DNA from: Halicephalobus mephisto
Taxonomy: Eukaryota; Nematoda; Chromadorea; Rhabditida; Panagrolaimidae
DNA length: 64,000 bases
NCBI GenBank assembly: GCA_009193035.1
Contig: SWDT01000011.1
Location: forward strand, 62,001 to 126,000
Reading direction: 5' to 3'
The first letter of the stretch is position 1; each line of letters opens with the position of its first letter. The notes below the pieces were generated by a model. That model ran no database searches and was not told the origin of the DNA. It saw only the letters and a list, made by a program, of their open reading frames with translations. Below, piece after piece: positions 23,417 to 35,499 of this stretch. Both the position numbers and the translations under genes were made by a program.

Positions 23417-23632
23417 TTAGTCGGCATACTGTACTGTAATTTTACTGTAAGGAAGTACCCCGTAGATGGGGTCCTGGACGGAAATATAGTCCATGCTAAA
23501 ATCTCCCTGATAAATCTCCAAGAGGGTGTTGATGGACATGGGCCCCCGCAATCGACTCCTTTGGTTCTCCTGGGGAGAAATATCCTTCATCAAGGAGGTA
23601 ATAAATAGAGTACTTAATCCTCGAGTTCCCAA
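23417..23632 (-). other. Unassigned GC-richer open reading stretch
   Basis: On the minus strand a stretch open for about 70 codons contains ATG at 23590 and reads MKDISPQENQRSRLRGPMSI, then NTLLEIYQGDFSMDYISVQD and PIYG, followed by a possible donor GTACTT or by further codons to TAA. Composition is coding-like. It abuts the start of the plus-strand membrane protein gene at 23651, so it may instead be that gene's 5' leader. No partner exon or family was identified. Confidence 0.3.
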
Positions 23633-23650
23633 GACTTCAGCTACCCCATC

Positions 23651-24290
23651 ATGTCCTTGACTTCAACTCCGAAGACCTCCAGAATCCCCCGTGCCGTGGA
23701 TGACAGTCCGGACTCCCCCTTCACGACTCCAGAAGTGGCCACGATGAGGCATGCTTCTCTGCTGCAGTTGAACCCTCAGAGTGTGTCTAAAATCGCCGCC
23801 ATGTTCTACCAGGAGTCCCTTCAGAAGGAAGCGGAGGCCTTTTTCGCCTTGGGCACTCTGGTGGTGTTCATCGCTGCTCATTACATTTCCTTCTTCTGGT
23901 TCATCTACCAGTTGAACCGGGCTTGTAACTTCGACTTCATCGTCCTCGGCATTGAGGCTTTCCTGATCTTCTGCATAATGCTCTCCTGCTGTGCCAGAAG
24001 CCACTTTTCCAAGTTTTATCCGCTGTTCCTTCTGGGATTGGTAAGTTCCCATATATCAACTGCTCGTAATCAGTGATTGTCTCCAGATCTTGCTTCTCTC
24101 CTGTTTCATCTCGAGGACGATTGTTTTCTTCGCTAGATTGGATTTCTTCCATGATACAGTCAGAACAGTGATTATTTACGGTATATCCATCATGGTCCTC
24201 TCCATCATCTCCGTCATGATTGTTCGTGCCAGGAACGAAAAGCAAAATTACGAATCCTTCCAGAAGTCCCGTCGGATCGTCGCTGTCTGA
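23651..24290 (+). CDS. Four-helix membrane protein, unknown function
   Basis: Exons 23651-24040 and 24087-24290 join in phase 0 (TTG|GTAAGT, CTCCAG|ATC) to 197 residues. About 60 polar residues, rich in Ser/Thr/Pro (SLTSTPKTSRIP, DDSPDSPFTTPEV), precede a charged amphipathic part (MFYQESLQKEAEAFF). Four hydrophobic segments follow: ALGTLVVFIAAHYISFFWF, FIVLGIEAFLIFCIMLSCC, FLLGLILLLSCFISRTIVFF and VIIYGISIMVLSIISVMIV. The tail is short and basic (RARNEKQNYESFQKSRR). The topology is that of a small tetraspan protein with cytosolic N- and C-termini. I do not recognise the family. It converges on blmp-1. Confidence 0.72.
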
Positions 24291-24297
24291 AGCAATG

Positions 24298-24540
24298 AAG
24301 ACGCCGGGAAATGAAGTCAAGTTCGGCCGCGAAAGTCCCTGAAAAAAAGAAACTGTTCCCAAACACGAGTGCAACTTTGTGCAGAAACCGCCTATTGAGA
24401 AATCAACTCCCACCACGATAGTCCCTGAAAGCCGTTATTATCATATTTGTTTCTATGTTCAGCCGGAATATTTGGCAAAAAATACCCAAGACCGAAATCA
24501 AGTCCCGTCACGAAAGCCCCTGAATACCGTAGTAATGTCG
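24298..24540. repeat. Three copies of the CACGAAAGTCCCTGAA-type dispersed repeat
   Basis: Copies near 24330-24345, 24410-24430 and 24508-24525 share CGCGAAAGTCCCTGAA, CACGATAGTCCCTGAA and CACGAAAGCCCCTGAA, each followed by CCGTNRTWAT-like sequence. The same phrase recurs at about 36900, 38600-39760 and 51690. The rest of 24291-24950 between the two converging genes shows no gene. Confidence 0.65.
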
Positions 24541-24950
24541 TTCATCTGCAGTTTGGAGCAACGTTTTTCTCCAAAATTCAGCAATGTTCAATTTGAGGAT
24601 TTATATTTGGATTATTTTTGTTTTTTTTCATTATTTTTATTTTTGTGTGATAAACCTTTCGTGATGCTACCCTTTCGGTCGAGTTTTGGATTCAACTGTG
24701 ACTTCCGACAAGGATTAAATTGAACTGAATTTATTTGGACCTCACGCCGGTAAAGCTTGTACAAGATGAGGAATTCTAAATAAGTTAAAAAACCTAGGAA
24801 TGGAAAAATCTAAAATTGCAAAACACCTCCGACCTTTAATTAGAAGTTTAAAATAAATATTAGGAAACACGGGTGTAACCAGCTGCTTGCACAAAAGTCC
24901 GGCCGTGAGAATTCAGAAATGCACTCAAAAATGAAAACGGTCAAAAATCA

Positions 24951-27900
24951 TCAGGCTTCCTGGACGGTAGAAATCGGGTTGAAGTAGGGATATTCACAAA
25001 ATGGATTTTCTTCTTTTTTATCTTCTTTTTCGCCACTGGAGCCGAGGGAAAAGGGCATCGCGGCGATGGCGGCTTCCAGACGCTTCAACTGGCCTTCTTC
25101 TGGACGACAAGAGGTGTTCTTCCAGTGAGTCCTCAGACCAGAAGGCGATATGTAGGTCCTTCCACACTGCTTACAATCGAAGGGTCTTTCGTTCGTGTGG
25201 AGCCGTTTGTGGAGCTTCAGATGCACGAACTGAGTGAACTTCTGGTTGCAGAGTTCGCAAGAGTACGGTCTTTGGCCGTTGTGAAGTCGAAGATGGGTCT
25301 TCAAATTCGAAGTCGAACTAAATCTCTTCTCACAGACATTGCACTTGTGGGGTTTTTCACCTAAAAATTACCACAATTAAAAATTTTTAAATTCTAAAAA
25401 AGTTGAAAATTTTCGGTTTTTATATATGAAATTAATTATTGAAGAACTTACCGGTGTGAACCAGGTCGTGTTTCTGGAGATGAGCGAGCTGAGTGAAGCC
25501 CTTGTTGCATCTGGAGCACTTGTAGGGGCGTTCCCCGGTGTGGGTCCTCAGATGGACCTTCAAGTTGGAGAGTTGTCCGAAGGTCTTGGAGCATTCCTTG
25601 CAGGCGTATCTGGTCCTTCCGTTCTCGTTGCTTTGGAGGAACTTTGCCGACATTTCTCGATCATCTCCAGAAATCGGATTCTGATTCTGACAATTATTAG
25701 CCACAGCAGCAGCAGCAGCGGCGACGACGGCGAAGTTGGGTTGAGTGGAGGGTACGGGGTAGTTGAGGGTCGGGGTTGCAGAAGTCCCAAAAAACGCGTT
25801 CGCCGTCTGACTTCCAAGTTCCGTCTTAGGTTTAATCGCAGCAGCAGCAGCAGCAGCGTACAATTGGGTGTAGTTGCCTGAGGGGAAACTGGAAGCGCCG
25901 GCGGTTGCGGCGAAAGCAGACAAGGCGGATTCATCAAGAGGAGCTCTGCCTCCATAAATCGTGCCAGAAGGTCTAGAGTTGCCAGGAGTAGACCCCAATT
26001 GAGGCATAGCCGGAGGGATCCAAAGACCGCCTCCGGCAGGGGGTTGTCTAGACTGCGAAGAAGGTAAAGAAGGAAAAAAATTTCTTCTATAAAGATCGAG
26101 AACAGCGTTGAAATGAGTCAATTGACTGGCTTGACGGAGAATCGGCCCCAGGGTGTCGTTACTTACAGGAAGAGGAGGCAGTTGAGGATTCCCTTGCGGA
26201 ACCGAAAAAGCACTCGAAGCCGATTTCAGCGGCACCGGTCGATGAACAGGGTTGTTCTGGATGATGGCCGGTCTTTGCTGGACTACGGTGGGCTGATTGG
26301 GGTTCGGGGGGTCTTCAGACGCGAATCCAGGGGTTTCACCAGCACCACCAGAAGACAAATTAGTCGTTGTAGGACTAGTTGTAGTGGTTTTCGGGGATAC
26401 TGTAGCCGCCTTGGATTTTCGTTCTTCATCGTCAGTAGTGTCATCAACGACCAATTCTTCTTCTTCTTCTTCTTCTATTTTTATTTTTTTCGGAGAAGAT
26501 CCAGCAGAACTAGAAGTCGCGATTTGCAAAGGATTAGTTTTCATCGAGTAATCTATAGCTTCATCTGGGAGAGCCGCCTGAGGCACTGCTTTGTTTGCCG
26601 TCGCCGTAGGGGCGTAGGAGGCGTTCGGCATCGAGGGTTCCGAGACCCTAGGTCGACTCGTCACCGTCAAACCTGAAAAATTGATGATTTTTTAAACAAA
26701 ATAAAGTTTTTTTTTACAAAAATTCATTAATAATTTTTTAAAATAAAATAGAATTTTTTAAAATAAAATGAAATTTTTTAAATAAAATTAAATTTTTTTA
26801 TAAAAATTCGTCAATAATTTTTTAAATAAAATAAAATTTTTTAAAATAAAATAGAATTTTTTAAATAAAATAAAATTTTTTAAAAATAAAATAGAATTTT
26901 TTAAACAAAATTAAATTTGTTAAACAAAATAAAATTTTTTTACAAAAATTCATTAATAATTTTTAAAATAAAATAAGATTTTTTAAAATAAAATGAAATT
27001 TTTTAAACAAAATTAAATTTTTTTATAAAAATTCGTCAATAATTTTTTTTATAAAAAAATATCGGAATGAATTTTTGAAATTTTCAAAGATTTTTATAAA
27101 ACTTTAGAAATCTTTTAATGAATTCTGGAAGCTTCTAGGAGGCTTCAGAAGTCTTCTATAAAGTTTTCAAAGGCTTCAGAAGCCTTCTAGTGCATTTCAA
27201 AATGTTCCGAAAATTTTTTACAAGATTTTTGAAATTTTTATAAAACTTTAGAAATCTTCTAATAAATTCTGAAAACCTCTAGGAGGCTTCAGAAGTCTTC
27301 TATAAAGTTTTCAAAGGCTTCAGAAGTCTTCTAGTGCATTTCAAAATGTTCCGAAAATTTTTTACAAGATTTTCGAAATTTTCGAAGATTTTTGTAAAAC
27401 TTTAGAAATCTTCTAATAAATTCTGAAAATTTCTAGGAGGCTTTAATGACAGCCCGGAAGCTTCCTGAAGTCTCCATTGGATTCTGGAAGTTCCTAAAAT
27501 CTTCGAAAAAATTCCGAAAATTTGAATGAAATTTTACTATTAAAAATTTACCGTTTTTCCAAAATTCGCAGCTTGCGGGCATCTGGATTTTCTGGGAGTA
27601 CTCTCGACTGAACCACAGTAGTAATTCAGTATTTGGAACGATGTTTTTTATAGAATAAAAATAAATATCATTGTCGAATTGACAAGCAACAAGATTTTGT
27701 TCGTCTTTGTTTTTGGCCATTCTGACGGATCTCATCCAGTTTGATTTCGAAGGATTTTCAGTTTCGATTATTTTCAAAACACAGCCTCCTGATTCGCTTA
27801 AAATTTTCCAACTTGATGGAGGAGCCAATTTCGTCGATGAATCTCTCGATCCTAAAATTTTTCGTCCTTCCCAAGCCCCTCCTCCTGCGGCAGATGCTTC

Positions 27901-29995
27901 TGCTGGCATTACTGTAGCTTCATGAGGATCAGGAGTCCGGATTTCTCCACAAAGAGGTCCGAATCTGGCTCCACGGGGAATGAAATCGACACTCCAAACA
28001 CCGTGCTTCTGAAATTTCCCATTAGATTTTTCGAAAACAAAGAAATTAATCCTGAGAAAATGCTGCAAATGTACTTGTTTGGATAAACGATTATGGATCT
28101 TGCAATGGATCTTCGGACGGCATTTAATTTCACCGAAAAGTAAAATTTCGGAAATTGTACGAAAAAGTAAAATTTTGGAATTTTAAGAAAACTACACAAG
28201 TCTAAATATGAGTGTTAATTTTGATTTACTTTCTAGGCTGCTCAGGTCTGTCAGGTTGGCTAGGTCCTACAAGTCAGTTAGGTTGGTTAGAATTGCTAAG
28301 AGAGCTGGATCAACTAGATCGCTCAAAGCAGAAAACCTGCAAATATGGCTAGGTCCTTCAGGTCCTACAGGTCTTTCAGGTCCTGCAGGTCTTACAGGTC
28401 CTTTAGGCTGATCAAAGTAGTTAAAAAAACCAAGTCAATTACATCGGTTAAACTAGTAAGATCCGTCAACCTAATTAGGTCCTTCAGGTCTGTCAGGTCC
28501 TACAGGCCCTTCAGGTCAGTCAGGGTGTTTAAAAAATTTAACTAATTAGATTAGTGTGATCTGTCGAAATGACCAGATCCTCCAATTTTGCCAATCGAAT
28601 TTAACTGGCTAAAATTATCGAAATAATTAAAATATTCATTTTCGCTAGACCTGCCAGGCCTGTCAGACCATATGAACACTCAAACAAAGTTAAACTTTAT
28701 CAAAAAATGAAAATTGTTCAAAAACAAGAAAATTAGCCAAGCCTGAACATGCCTGACGACCCCCGTTCGTCCGTCAGGCCAGCCAGGCCCGTCTCGAACG
28801 AAAGTGAAAACTGCTGATAACTCGAGTGTCGTCATATGTCGCAATTTTTGTTTTAATTTTAATCAAAAAACTTACTCCATCATCAGGAGAAGCTCTGATT
28901 GTCAAATTCAAAGGCAATGACGTCACTGCTTTATTGTCTCCAATGACCGATTTATCCGGAACATTAAAAACAGCAAGACTGGCCAGATCGCGGTCAGCAA
29001 AGTCGATCCAAGTGAAGTTGTTCGTCGTCAAAGCCGGTGGCAGTTCCTCGATTCTGGAAGTCGTTGTTTTCAGGACATCTGAAATTTTAAAAATTACGGT
29101 ATTTTAAATTTAGATTGATATTTAAAAAATAAAAGGGAATCTATTTAAAAATTTTGCCGGAATGACGTGTCAAAAATTTTCTTCGAAAAAAAAAGGTCAA
29201 AAATTTTGACTAATTTTTGTAAAAAAAAAAATAAATTTAAAAATCAGGTTTCATTTTTCAAAAACGAAAACTTGATTTTTATGGATATCAAAAATCCATT
29301 AAAAAATCCGCAAAGTACTCAGACTGACCTGTTCTCAAGACGTCCCCCGTCTGGGAAAGGGATTGACTGGTCCGACTCTCGATGCCTCTGGACCAGTCCC
29401 CGACCCCCCCGACGTCGATGTCCATATCGTCGTCTTCATCCTCCCCAGCCCCTACCCTATGATGAAGAGAAGCCGGGGGGACTATAGTGCCAGCAGGAGG
29501 TCCAGGGGTAAATCCAGAAGAAGGTCCAGAAAGAGGTCTAGAACAAAGTCCAGAAGACGCTCCAGATGAAGTTATAGAAGACGTTCCGGATGAAGTTATG
29601 GAACAAAGTCCAGAAGATGTTCCAGATGAGTTTCTAGAACTGAATTCAGAAGATGTTCCAGATGAGTTTCTAGAAGACAGTTCCAATAAGTTTCTAGAAC
29701 TGAATTCAGAAGACGCTCCAGATGAGTTTCTAGAAGACAGTTCCAAAGGGCTTCTGAAGCTGAATTCAGAAGATGTTCCAGATGAGGTTATGGAACTAAG
29801 TCCAGAAGACGCTCCGGATGAGTTTCTAGAAGACAGTTCCAATAGGTCTCTGGAACTTAGCCCAGAAGGCAGTTCCAATGGGCTTCTGGAACTGAATCCA
29901 GAAGACGATCCCAACGGACTTCTGGAGGTTGTTCCTGATGAGGACCTCAGGGTCGACCGCTCGTCGTTGGTGGACGACGCGCGGTCCTCGACCAT
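24951..29995 (-). CDS. blmp-1: BLMP-1, PR-domain zinc-finger repressor (PRDM1/Blimp-1)
   Basis: Five exons (29995-29329, 29078-28876, 28008-27552, 26672-25452, 25360-24951) close in phase to 985 residues. Exon 1 is a Ser-rich, low-complexity region ending in an acidic [11 protein letters not shown] stretch. Exon 2 holds the conserved [13 protein letters not shown] and [11 protein letters not shown] lead-in. Exon 3 holds the PR/SET-like domain ([60 protein letters not shown]). Exon 4 is a long linker with Ala/Gln/Pro runs and ends in C2H2 fingers 1-2 ([20 protein letters not shown]). Exon 5 has fingers 3-5, the last with C..C-H-C ending THWKNTSC. These fingers match PRDM1 closely. In nematodes BLMP-1 controls cuticle, molting-cycle, gonad-migration and larval timing genes. 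About 10 kb of gene-free DNA lies upstream, plausible cis-regulatory space for such a gene. No upstream ATG exon was found; trans-splicing near 30010-30030 is possible. Confidence 0.94.
26690..27440. repeat. Tandem repeats in blmp-1 intron 3
   Basis: 26700-27060 is an array of short AAATAAAATTTTTTA units with AAAATTCATTAATAATTTTT insertions. 27066-27440 is two and a half copies of a 147-bp unit carrying AAACTTTAGAAATCTT, GCTTCTAGGAGGCTTCAGAA and GCATTTCAAAATGTTCC. Confidence 0.85.
28230..28545. repeat. AGGTC-rich direct repeats in blmp-1 intron 2
   Basis: Within intron 28009-28875, two clusters (about 28240-28300 and 28345-28530) repeat a 9-10 bp unit AGGTCCTAC / AGGTCTTTC / AGGTCTGTC. More than fifteen AGGTC or AGGTT cores lie on the plus strand with a spacing of about 10 bp. 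The spurious plus-strand ORFs here simply translate this repeat. Confidence 0.75.
29500..29935. repeat. 36-bp imperfect repeat in blmp-1 exon 1
   Basis: About a dozen imperfect modules built on GAAGATGTTCCAGATGAG and TTTCTAGAACTGAATTC. On the minus (coding) strand they encode Ser-rich [16 protein letters not shown] modules; the plus strand reads an acidic [11 protein letters not shown] series. Ends blend into unique coding sequence. Confidence 0.85.
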
Positions 29996-32900
29996 CAAAA
30001 AACAGTCTACGGTAATGGTTGCTAATTATTCACAATAATTCCAGATATATTAGTAATAATACTGTAATAAAGAAATATTATAAAATAATCGTTTTTAACA
30101 TTGAAGAATTTTCAAAAATTACAAAATAAAGAAAATTTTTCTTTCACAGCAAAGCAGGACAAAGTCAGTAGTCCTTCCTGAAAATTTAAAAGTCAAAAAT
30201 TTCAAAATGACCTTGATCGAAAATTCTCAGTTTCAAAAAACACGAACGATTAGGACAAGGTCGAGCACGCCAGGCCCCCTGGGGGTATTTCCTCCCTTCA
30301 CTAAGGTAGTTTGAATTTTCTTAAAACTTCCCTCAAATACTTGATAGATATACTAGAATATTTAAGAATAAAAAAAATAATTTAAAAAATAGAAAATTAT
30401 TTAAAAAATAAAAAAAATTATTTAAAAAATAAAAAAAATTATTTAAAAAATAAAAAATCATTTAAAAAATAAAAAAAAAACGATCTAAAAAAATTTAAAA
30501 AAATTATTTAAAAATAAAATAAAAATTATTTGAGAAAAATAAAAAAGTTATTTTAAAAAATAAACAAAATTATTTATATCGTAAAATTGGGGAAAATTGC
30601 CACAGGAAAACAATTATCGAACATGTTTTGGATTTTTTAAAATATTTAATAGATATTTTTGGATATTTCGAAATCGAAAAAATTAATTTAAAAAAATTAA
30701 TTATAAAATTTAAAAAATAGCCGAAGGAAAATAATTTTCAAACATGTTTTAAATTATTTTTTAAAGTATTTCATAGATATTTTTGGATATTTTAAAATCG
30801 AAAATTAATTTAAAAATAAAAATCGACTTCATGGGTGTTATTGCCTTAGGGCTTTTGGCCCCTTTGACTCGCATTTGTTTTAATTTTTTTTTAAAATCAC
30901 TTTTTTCTATTTTAGATCAATCTGAAAAAAAAAACTAATCCAAAAAAAATAAAAATTTAATAAATATCGCGAAATCGGAGAAACGTCCAGAGTACCGTAT
31001 TATCAAAATCGAAACTCAAAATTCGAGGTCAAAATTCTAATTTTTCGCGTTAAAACACGATTCAGAAGTCATTGTGATTCAAAAAATCCAAATATCCAAT
31101 TTTACGAACTTAAATGAAAGAATATCTTACAGTAAGAAAAAATCATACGTCTTAACACGAAAAATTAGAATTTTAATTTTTAATTTTAATTTTAATTTTC
31201 GATTTTTAATTTCGAATTTTTATTTTAATTTCGAATTTCGAATTTTTAATTTTTATTTTAATTTTAACTTTTAATTTTAATTCTAATTTCGAACTTTAAC
31301 TTTTAATTTTAATTCTAATTTCGAATTTTAATTTTTAATTTCGAATTTTTAATTTTTATTTTAATTTTAATTCTAATTTCGAATTTTAACTTTTAATTTT
31401 AATTTCGAATTTTAATTTTGAAAATATGAAGCACCGAGTACCGTATGCTCGAGAGGGTCAAGTTGGTTCGAGGACTGAAACGATAAAAATGGCCGGGAAT
31501 CAGAAGAAATTCCCTCATCTAACATGTCCTGTTTCTAATCCATCGAGCGAAATCTCTTCAAGGTCGCAGATTGCCTCAGGGCAAATTGCGCAGAGAAACG
31601 AAAACTCCGAGCCGGTTTTCAGAATAGCGCAACATTGAATCTGGCTTCTTTATGTCTTCGATGGAGAATCCACGTTGGAATCGTCATCACGGATAAAAAT
31701 TCACTTTTCCACTCAGGATATCTTCGAAGTCAAAAATTTTCACCGCGGATTTTTGGAACATTATAAAGTCGAAAGTGAGCCAAACAAAAATTTTCACTGA
31801 ATATTAAAATGGAAATCAGGGTTTAACTGTCCGAAAAAAGACATTTTTCAATAATATTTAAAAAAACAAAAATTCTAAAATTATTTTTAAAAAAATAAAA
31901 ATAAATTTTTCAATACATTTTTTAAAAAATAAAAATATACTTTTTCCTTTAAAAAAATATATATTTTTTAATACTTTTTTAAAAATAAAAATAAATTTTT
32001 TAATACATTTTTTAAAAAATAAAAATAAAATTTTTAATACTTTTTTAAAAAAATAAAAATAAATTTTTTTCTTTAAAAAAATATATATTTTTTAATACTT
32101 TTTTAAAAAAAGATAAAAATATATTTTTTTGTTTAAAAAAAATATATTTTTTAATACTTTTTTTTAAAATAAAAATAAAATTTTTAATACTTTTTTAAAA
32201 TAAAAATAATTTTTTTTTAAAATTAAAAATAAATTTTTTTCTAAGAAATAATATTTTTGAAAAAAATCAAAAATTATGGCCAATTTGAAAGATAAAATTT
32301 ATTTTTTCCTGGTTCCGGCACGTTGTCAATGGTCAAACCAAAACTGGACTTTCGTCGGGGCCTGGCAAAGCAGAAAGCGTCAAATCCAAAAAACCGGTTC
32401 GCCGTTTTTTGGAGATTCGCTCTCAGTCTGAATCCTGTCCCCAAGTAGCCATCGTCCATTCCAAACAAAAATGAAGTTAATACAGAAAATTTTCCATTTC
32501 ACAAAGGGAGAAATTTTTTTTCGAAAAATTATATAAAATAAAAATTTGAAAAATGAAATTTCGAAATTTTCCAGTCGAGACCGAAAATTACAAAAATTAG
32601 AATATTGTAAAAAGTAAAAATATAAAAATTACTTCGAGAAATATTTTGGAAATTTTCCAGTCAGGATTGAAAATTTTAAACTTTCAGAAATTGTCTCAAC
32701 ACGAAATTTGGAAAATTTCCAGTCGAGACCGAAAATTTCAAATTTTCACTTTTTGTGATTTTAGAAAATTCCAAAAATTACCTAATTAATTCTGAATTAA
32801 ATTATTATGAAATTTCAAAAATTTGTCTCGACACGAAATTTGGAAATTTTCCAGTCGAGACCGAAAATTTTAAATTTCCACTTTTTTGTGCTTTTAGAAA

Positions 32901-34700
32901 GTTTTAAAAATTATCTAATTAATTCTGAATTAAATTATTATGAAATTTCAAAAATTTGTCTCAACACGAAATTTGGAAATTTTCCAATCAGGACCGAAAA
33001 TTTTAAATTTCCACTTTTTTGTGCTTTTAGAAAATTCCAAAACTTCCAGTCGAGACCGAAAACTCAAAATTTTCGTAATTTTAGAAAGTTTTAAAAATAT
33101 CTAATAGATTTTAGAAATTTTCAGAATCTTCTCAGTATCCTGTGATCCTATACAGCTACCGTAACCAATGACATTTTCGAAAACGAGCTGCTTTGGTCGT
33201 TTCAGAAAAATTCAAAAAATTCAAAAATTGAATCCCGAATAGTTATCACATTTTGGAAAAAATCAAATATTTGCGTTTTCAATTTTGGAAACCGTAAAAT
33301 CCAGAAGACGGTTGGAACATGTTCAAATATTCGAAAAAAGAAGCAAAACTTGTCTGGTCTTGCGCCACTTCCATGTATCGTCGTTTAAACATCGGATCTC
33401 CAAAAACGAAACTAGCTTTTGCTCCGATCCCAGTTTGGAAGTTTCAATGACGAAAAAGTTGGACGAGATCGGGAAATTTAAAAAATAAAAATATTCAAAA
33501 AATAAAAAAAATAAAAATATTCAAAAAATAAAAAAAATAAAAATATTCAAAAAGTAAAAATATTTAAAAATAAAAATATTCAAGAAATAAAAAAAAATAA
33601 AAATATTCAAAAAGTAAAAATATTTAAAAATAAAAATATTCAAAAAATTTAAATATTCCAAAAATCTTAAAAATTTAAATATTCGAAATTTAAAAAAATA
33701 AAAATATTCAAAATTTTAAAAATTTAAATATTTTAAAATGAAAAAATTTCGTAATAAAAATGGCCAAAAAATGAAAAATTTAAAATCAGGATGACTCAGG
33801 GAATCAAAGATGACAAAATTGTGTCAATCACGAGATATCTTGATTACTGTGAAGTCAAAGTATTACAGAAATCGGTAATCAAATTATTACGAAATCATTT
33901 GGAAAAAAATTTAAATTTAAAAATTTTTCAAACAATTTTTAATTTTTTTTATTTTTCAAACAATTTTTAATTTTTTTAATTTTTCAAACAATTTTAAATT
34001 TAAAAAATTTTTAAAACTAGATTTAAAATTTTTTTTCTGAATTCTGAGAGATTTTTAAAAATTTCAGAAAATTTCAATTTTAATAGTTTTTAAAAATTTT
34101 ATCATATTCTAAAAAATTTTAAAATATTCATAAAATTTCAAAGATTTCAAAATCGTCCATAAAATTCGCGAAATTTTAAAATATTTTAAAAAATCTCAAA
34201 AAGTCGAAAATTTAAGAATTTTTTTTTCATTTTTAGAAAATTTCAAGAATATTTACAATATTTCAGAAAAAAATTTTTAAATTTTTTTTAATATTTTTTA
34301 AATATTTTTTAATATTTTTTAAAATTCAGAAATTTTTCAATAAAATTCTAAATAAAAGTTTTAAATAAACAAGTCGAAAATAATTTCTTGAAATCGGGAC
34401 AGATTCAGAATTCGGCCTTTCTCCCGATTTCACCCACTTTTGCTGTTTTGTCCATGCGCGAAATGTGGGTGAAAAACGAACGACCTTGGCCTTCTTGTCT
34501 GCTTATTTTCCACTCTTGTCCCCCCGATTCGAAAGTGGCGCAACAACGACCTTCAAATTGACAGAGGAAAACGTGGATGCTGATCATCCCGAAATGGGGA
34601 ATCACCTGGCACCGCCGCTCAAACACAAACATGGACAAAGTTTCCCTCTTGTTCAACTTTTCTTCCTACCTCATTCTTCGCAGACGACTTCCGTTCAACT
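29996..34700. other. Long gene-poor region upstream of blmp-1 with GC-richer islands
   Basis: Islands at about 31425-31740, 32310-32480, 33150-33480 and 34395-34710 stand out from AT-rich repeats such as AAAAATTATTTAAAAAATAA (30370-30560), TTTAATTTCGAATTTTAA (31160-31420) and AAAATATTCAAAAAATAAAA (33480-33740). Each island is open for 60-80 codons in at least one frame (for example 32459-32274 minus, 34465-34710 plus), but none shows a recognisable domain and no splicing model joins them. They may be enhancers, non-coding exons or old repeats. 32690-33070 repeats TCTCAACACGAAATTTGGAAA plus ATTTTCCAGTCGAGACCGAAA three times. Confidence 0.45.
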
Positions 34701-34710
34701 GACCACACTT

Positions 34711-35400
34711 ACTGTAGAAAATCAAAATATTTCAAAATTCCACACAAACTGTCTCGACAAGAATTTTAAAGCTTTCCAATCAGGACCAAAAATTACAGAA
34801 TTTAGAATACTGTAGAAAATCGAAATATTTTAAATTTCCACACAAATAGTCTCGACGGGAATTTTAGAACTTTCCAATTAAGACCAAAAATTACAGAATT
34901 TAGACTACTGTAGAAAATCAAAATATTTCAAAATTCCACACAAACTGTCTCGACGAGAATTTTAAAACTTTCCAATTAAGACCAAAAATTACAAAATTTA
35001 GACTACTGTAGAAAATCAAAATATTTCAAAATTCCACACAAATTATCTCGACGGGAATTTTAGAACTTTCCAATTAAGACCAAAAATTACCAAATCTAAA
35101 CTACTGTAGAAAATCGAAATATTTCAAAATTCCACCCAAATTATCTCGACGAGAATTTTAAAACTTTCCAATCAAGACCAAAAATTACAGAATTTAAACT
35201 ACTGTAGAAAATCGAAATATTTTAAATTTCCACACAAATTATCTCGACGGGAATTTTAAAAATTTCCAATTAAGACCAAAAATTACCAAATCTAAATTAC
35301 TGTAGATAATATTGTAGAATTTTTGAAAATTATCTCGAAGAAAATTTTTAAACTTTCCAGTCAAGACCGAAAATTGAAAGTTTTTAGTCTTACTAGATTA
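34711..35400. repeat. Seven-copy tandem repeat of about 100 bp
   Basis: Units begin ACTGTAGAAAATC and carry ATTTCAAAATTCCACACAAA, a TCTCGACGAGAATTTTA block, CTTTCCAATTAAGACC and AAAAATTACAGAATTTAGA. Starts lie near 34711, 34809, 34917, 35004, 35101, 35198 and 35292. Divergent copies continue to 35500. Confidence 0.85.
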
Positions 35401-35499
35401 CTGTAAGAAGTGAAAATATTTGTTATAAAATTGTGAAAAAGTATCTCGAGAGGAATTTTTAAAACTTTCCAATCAGGACCAAAAATGACGAAATTCCGT

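Noticed and set aside
23663..24416. Minus-strand ORFs of 129 and 159 codons
   Set aside because: Antisense to the two-exon membrane protein gene, whose hydrophobic segments and clean splice favour the plus strand.
25125..26676. Plus-strand ORFs of 79-187 codons and a second minus frame
   Set aside because: Shadows of the blmp-1 zinc-finger and linker exons, which have clear conserved C2H2 motifs.
28208..28545. Plus-strand ORFs rich in Gly-Pro or Arg-Ser-Phe, collagen-like at first sight
   Set aside because: They translate the AGGTC short repeat inside a blmp-1 intron and have no collagen Gly-X-Y length.
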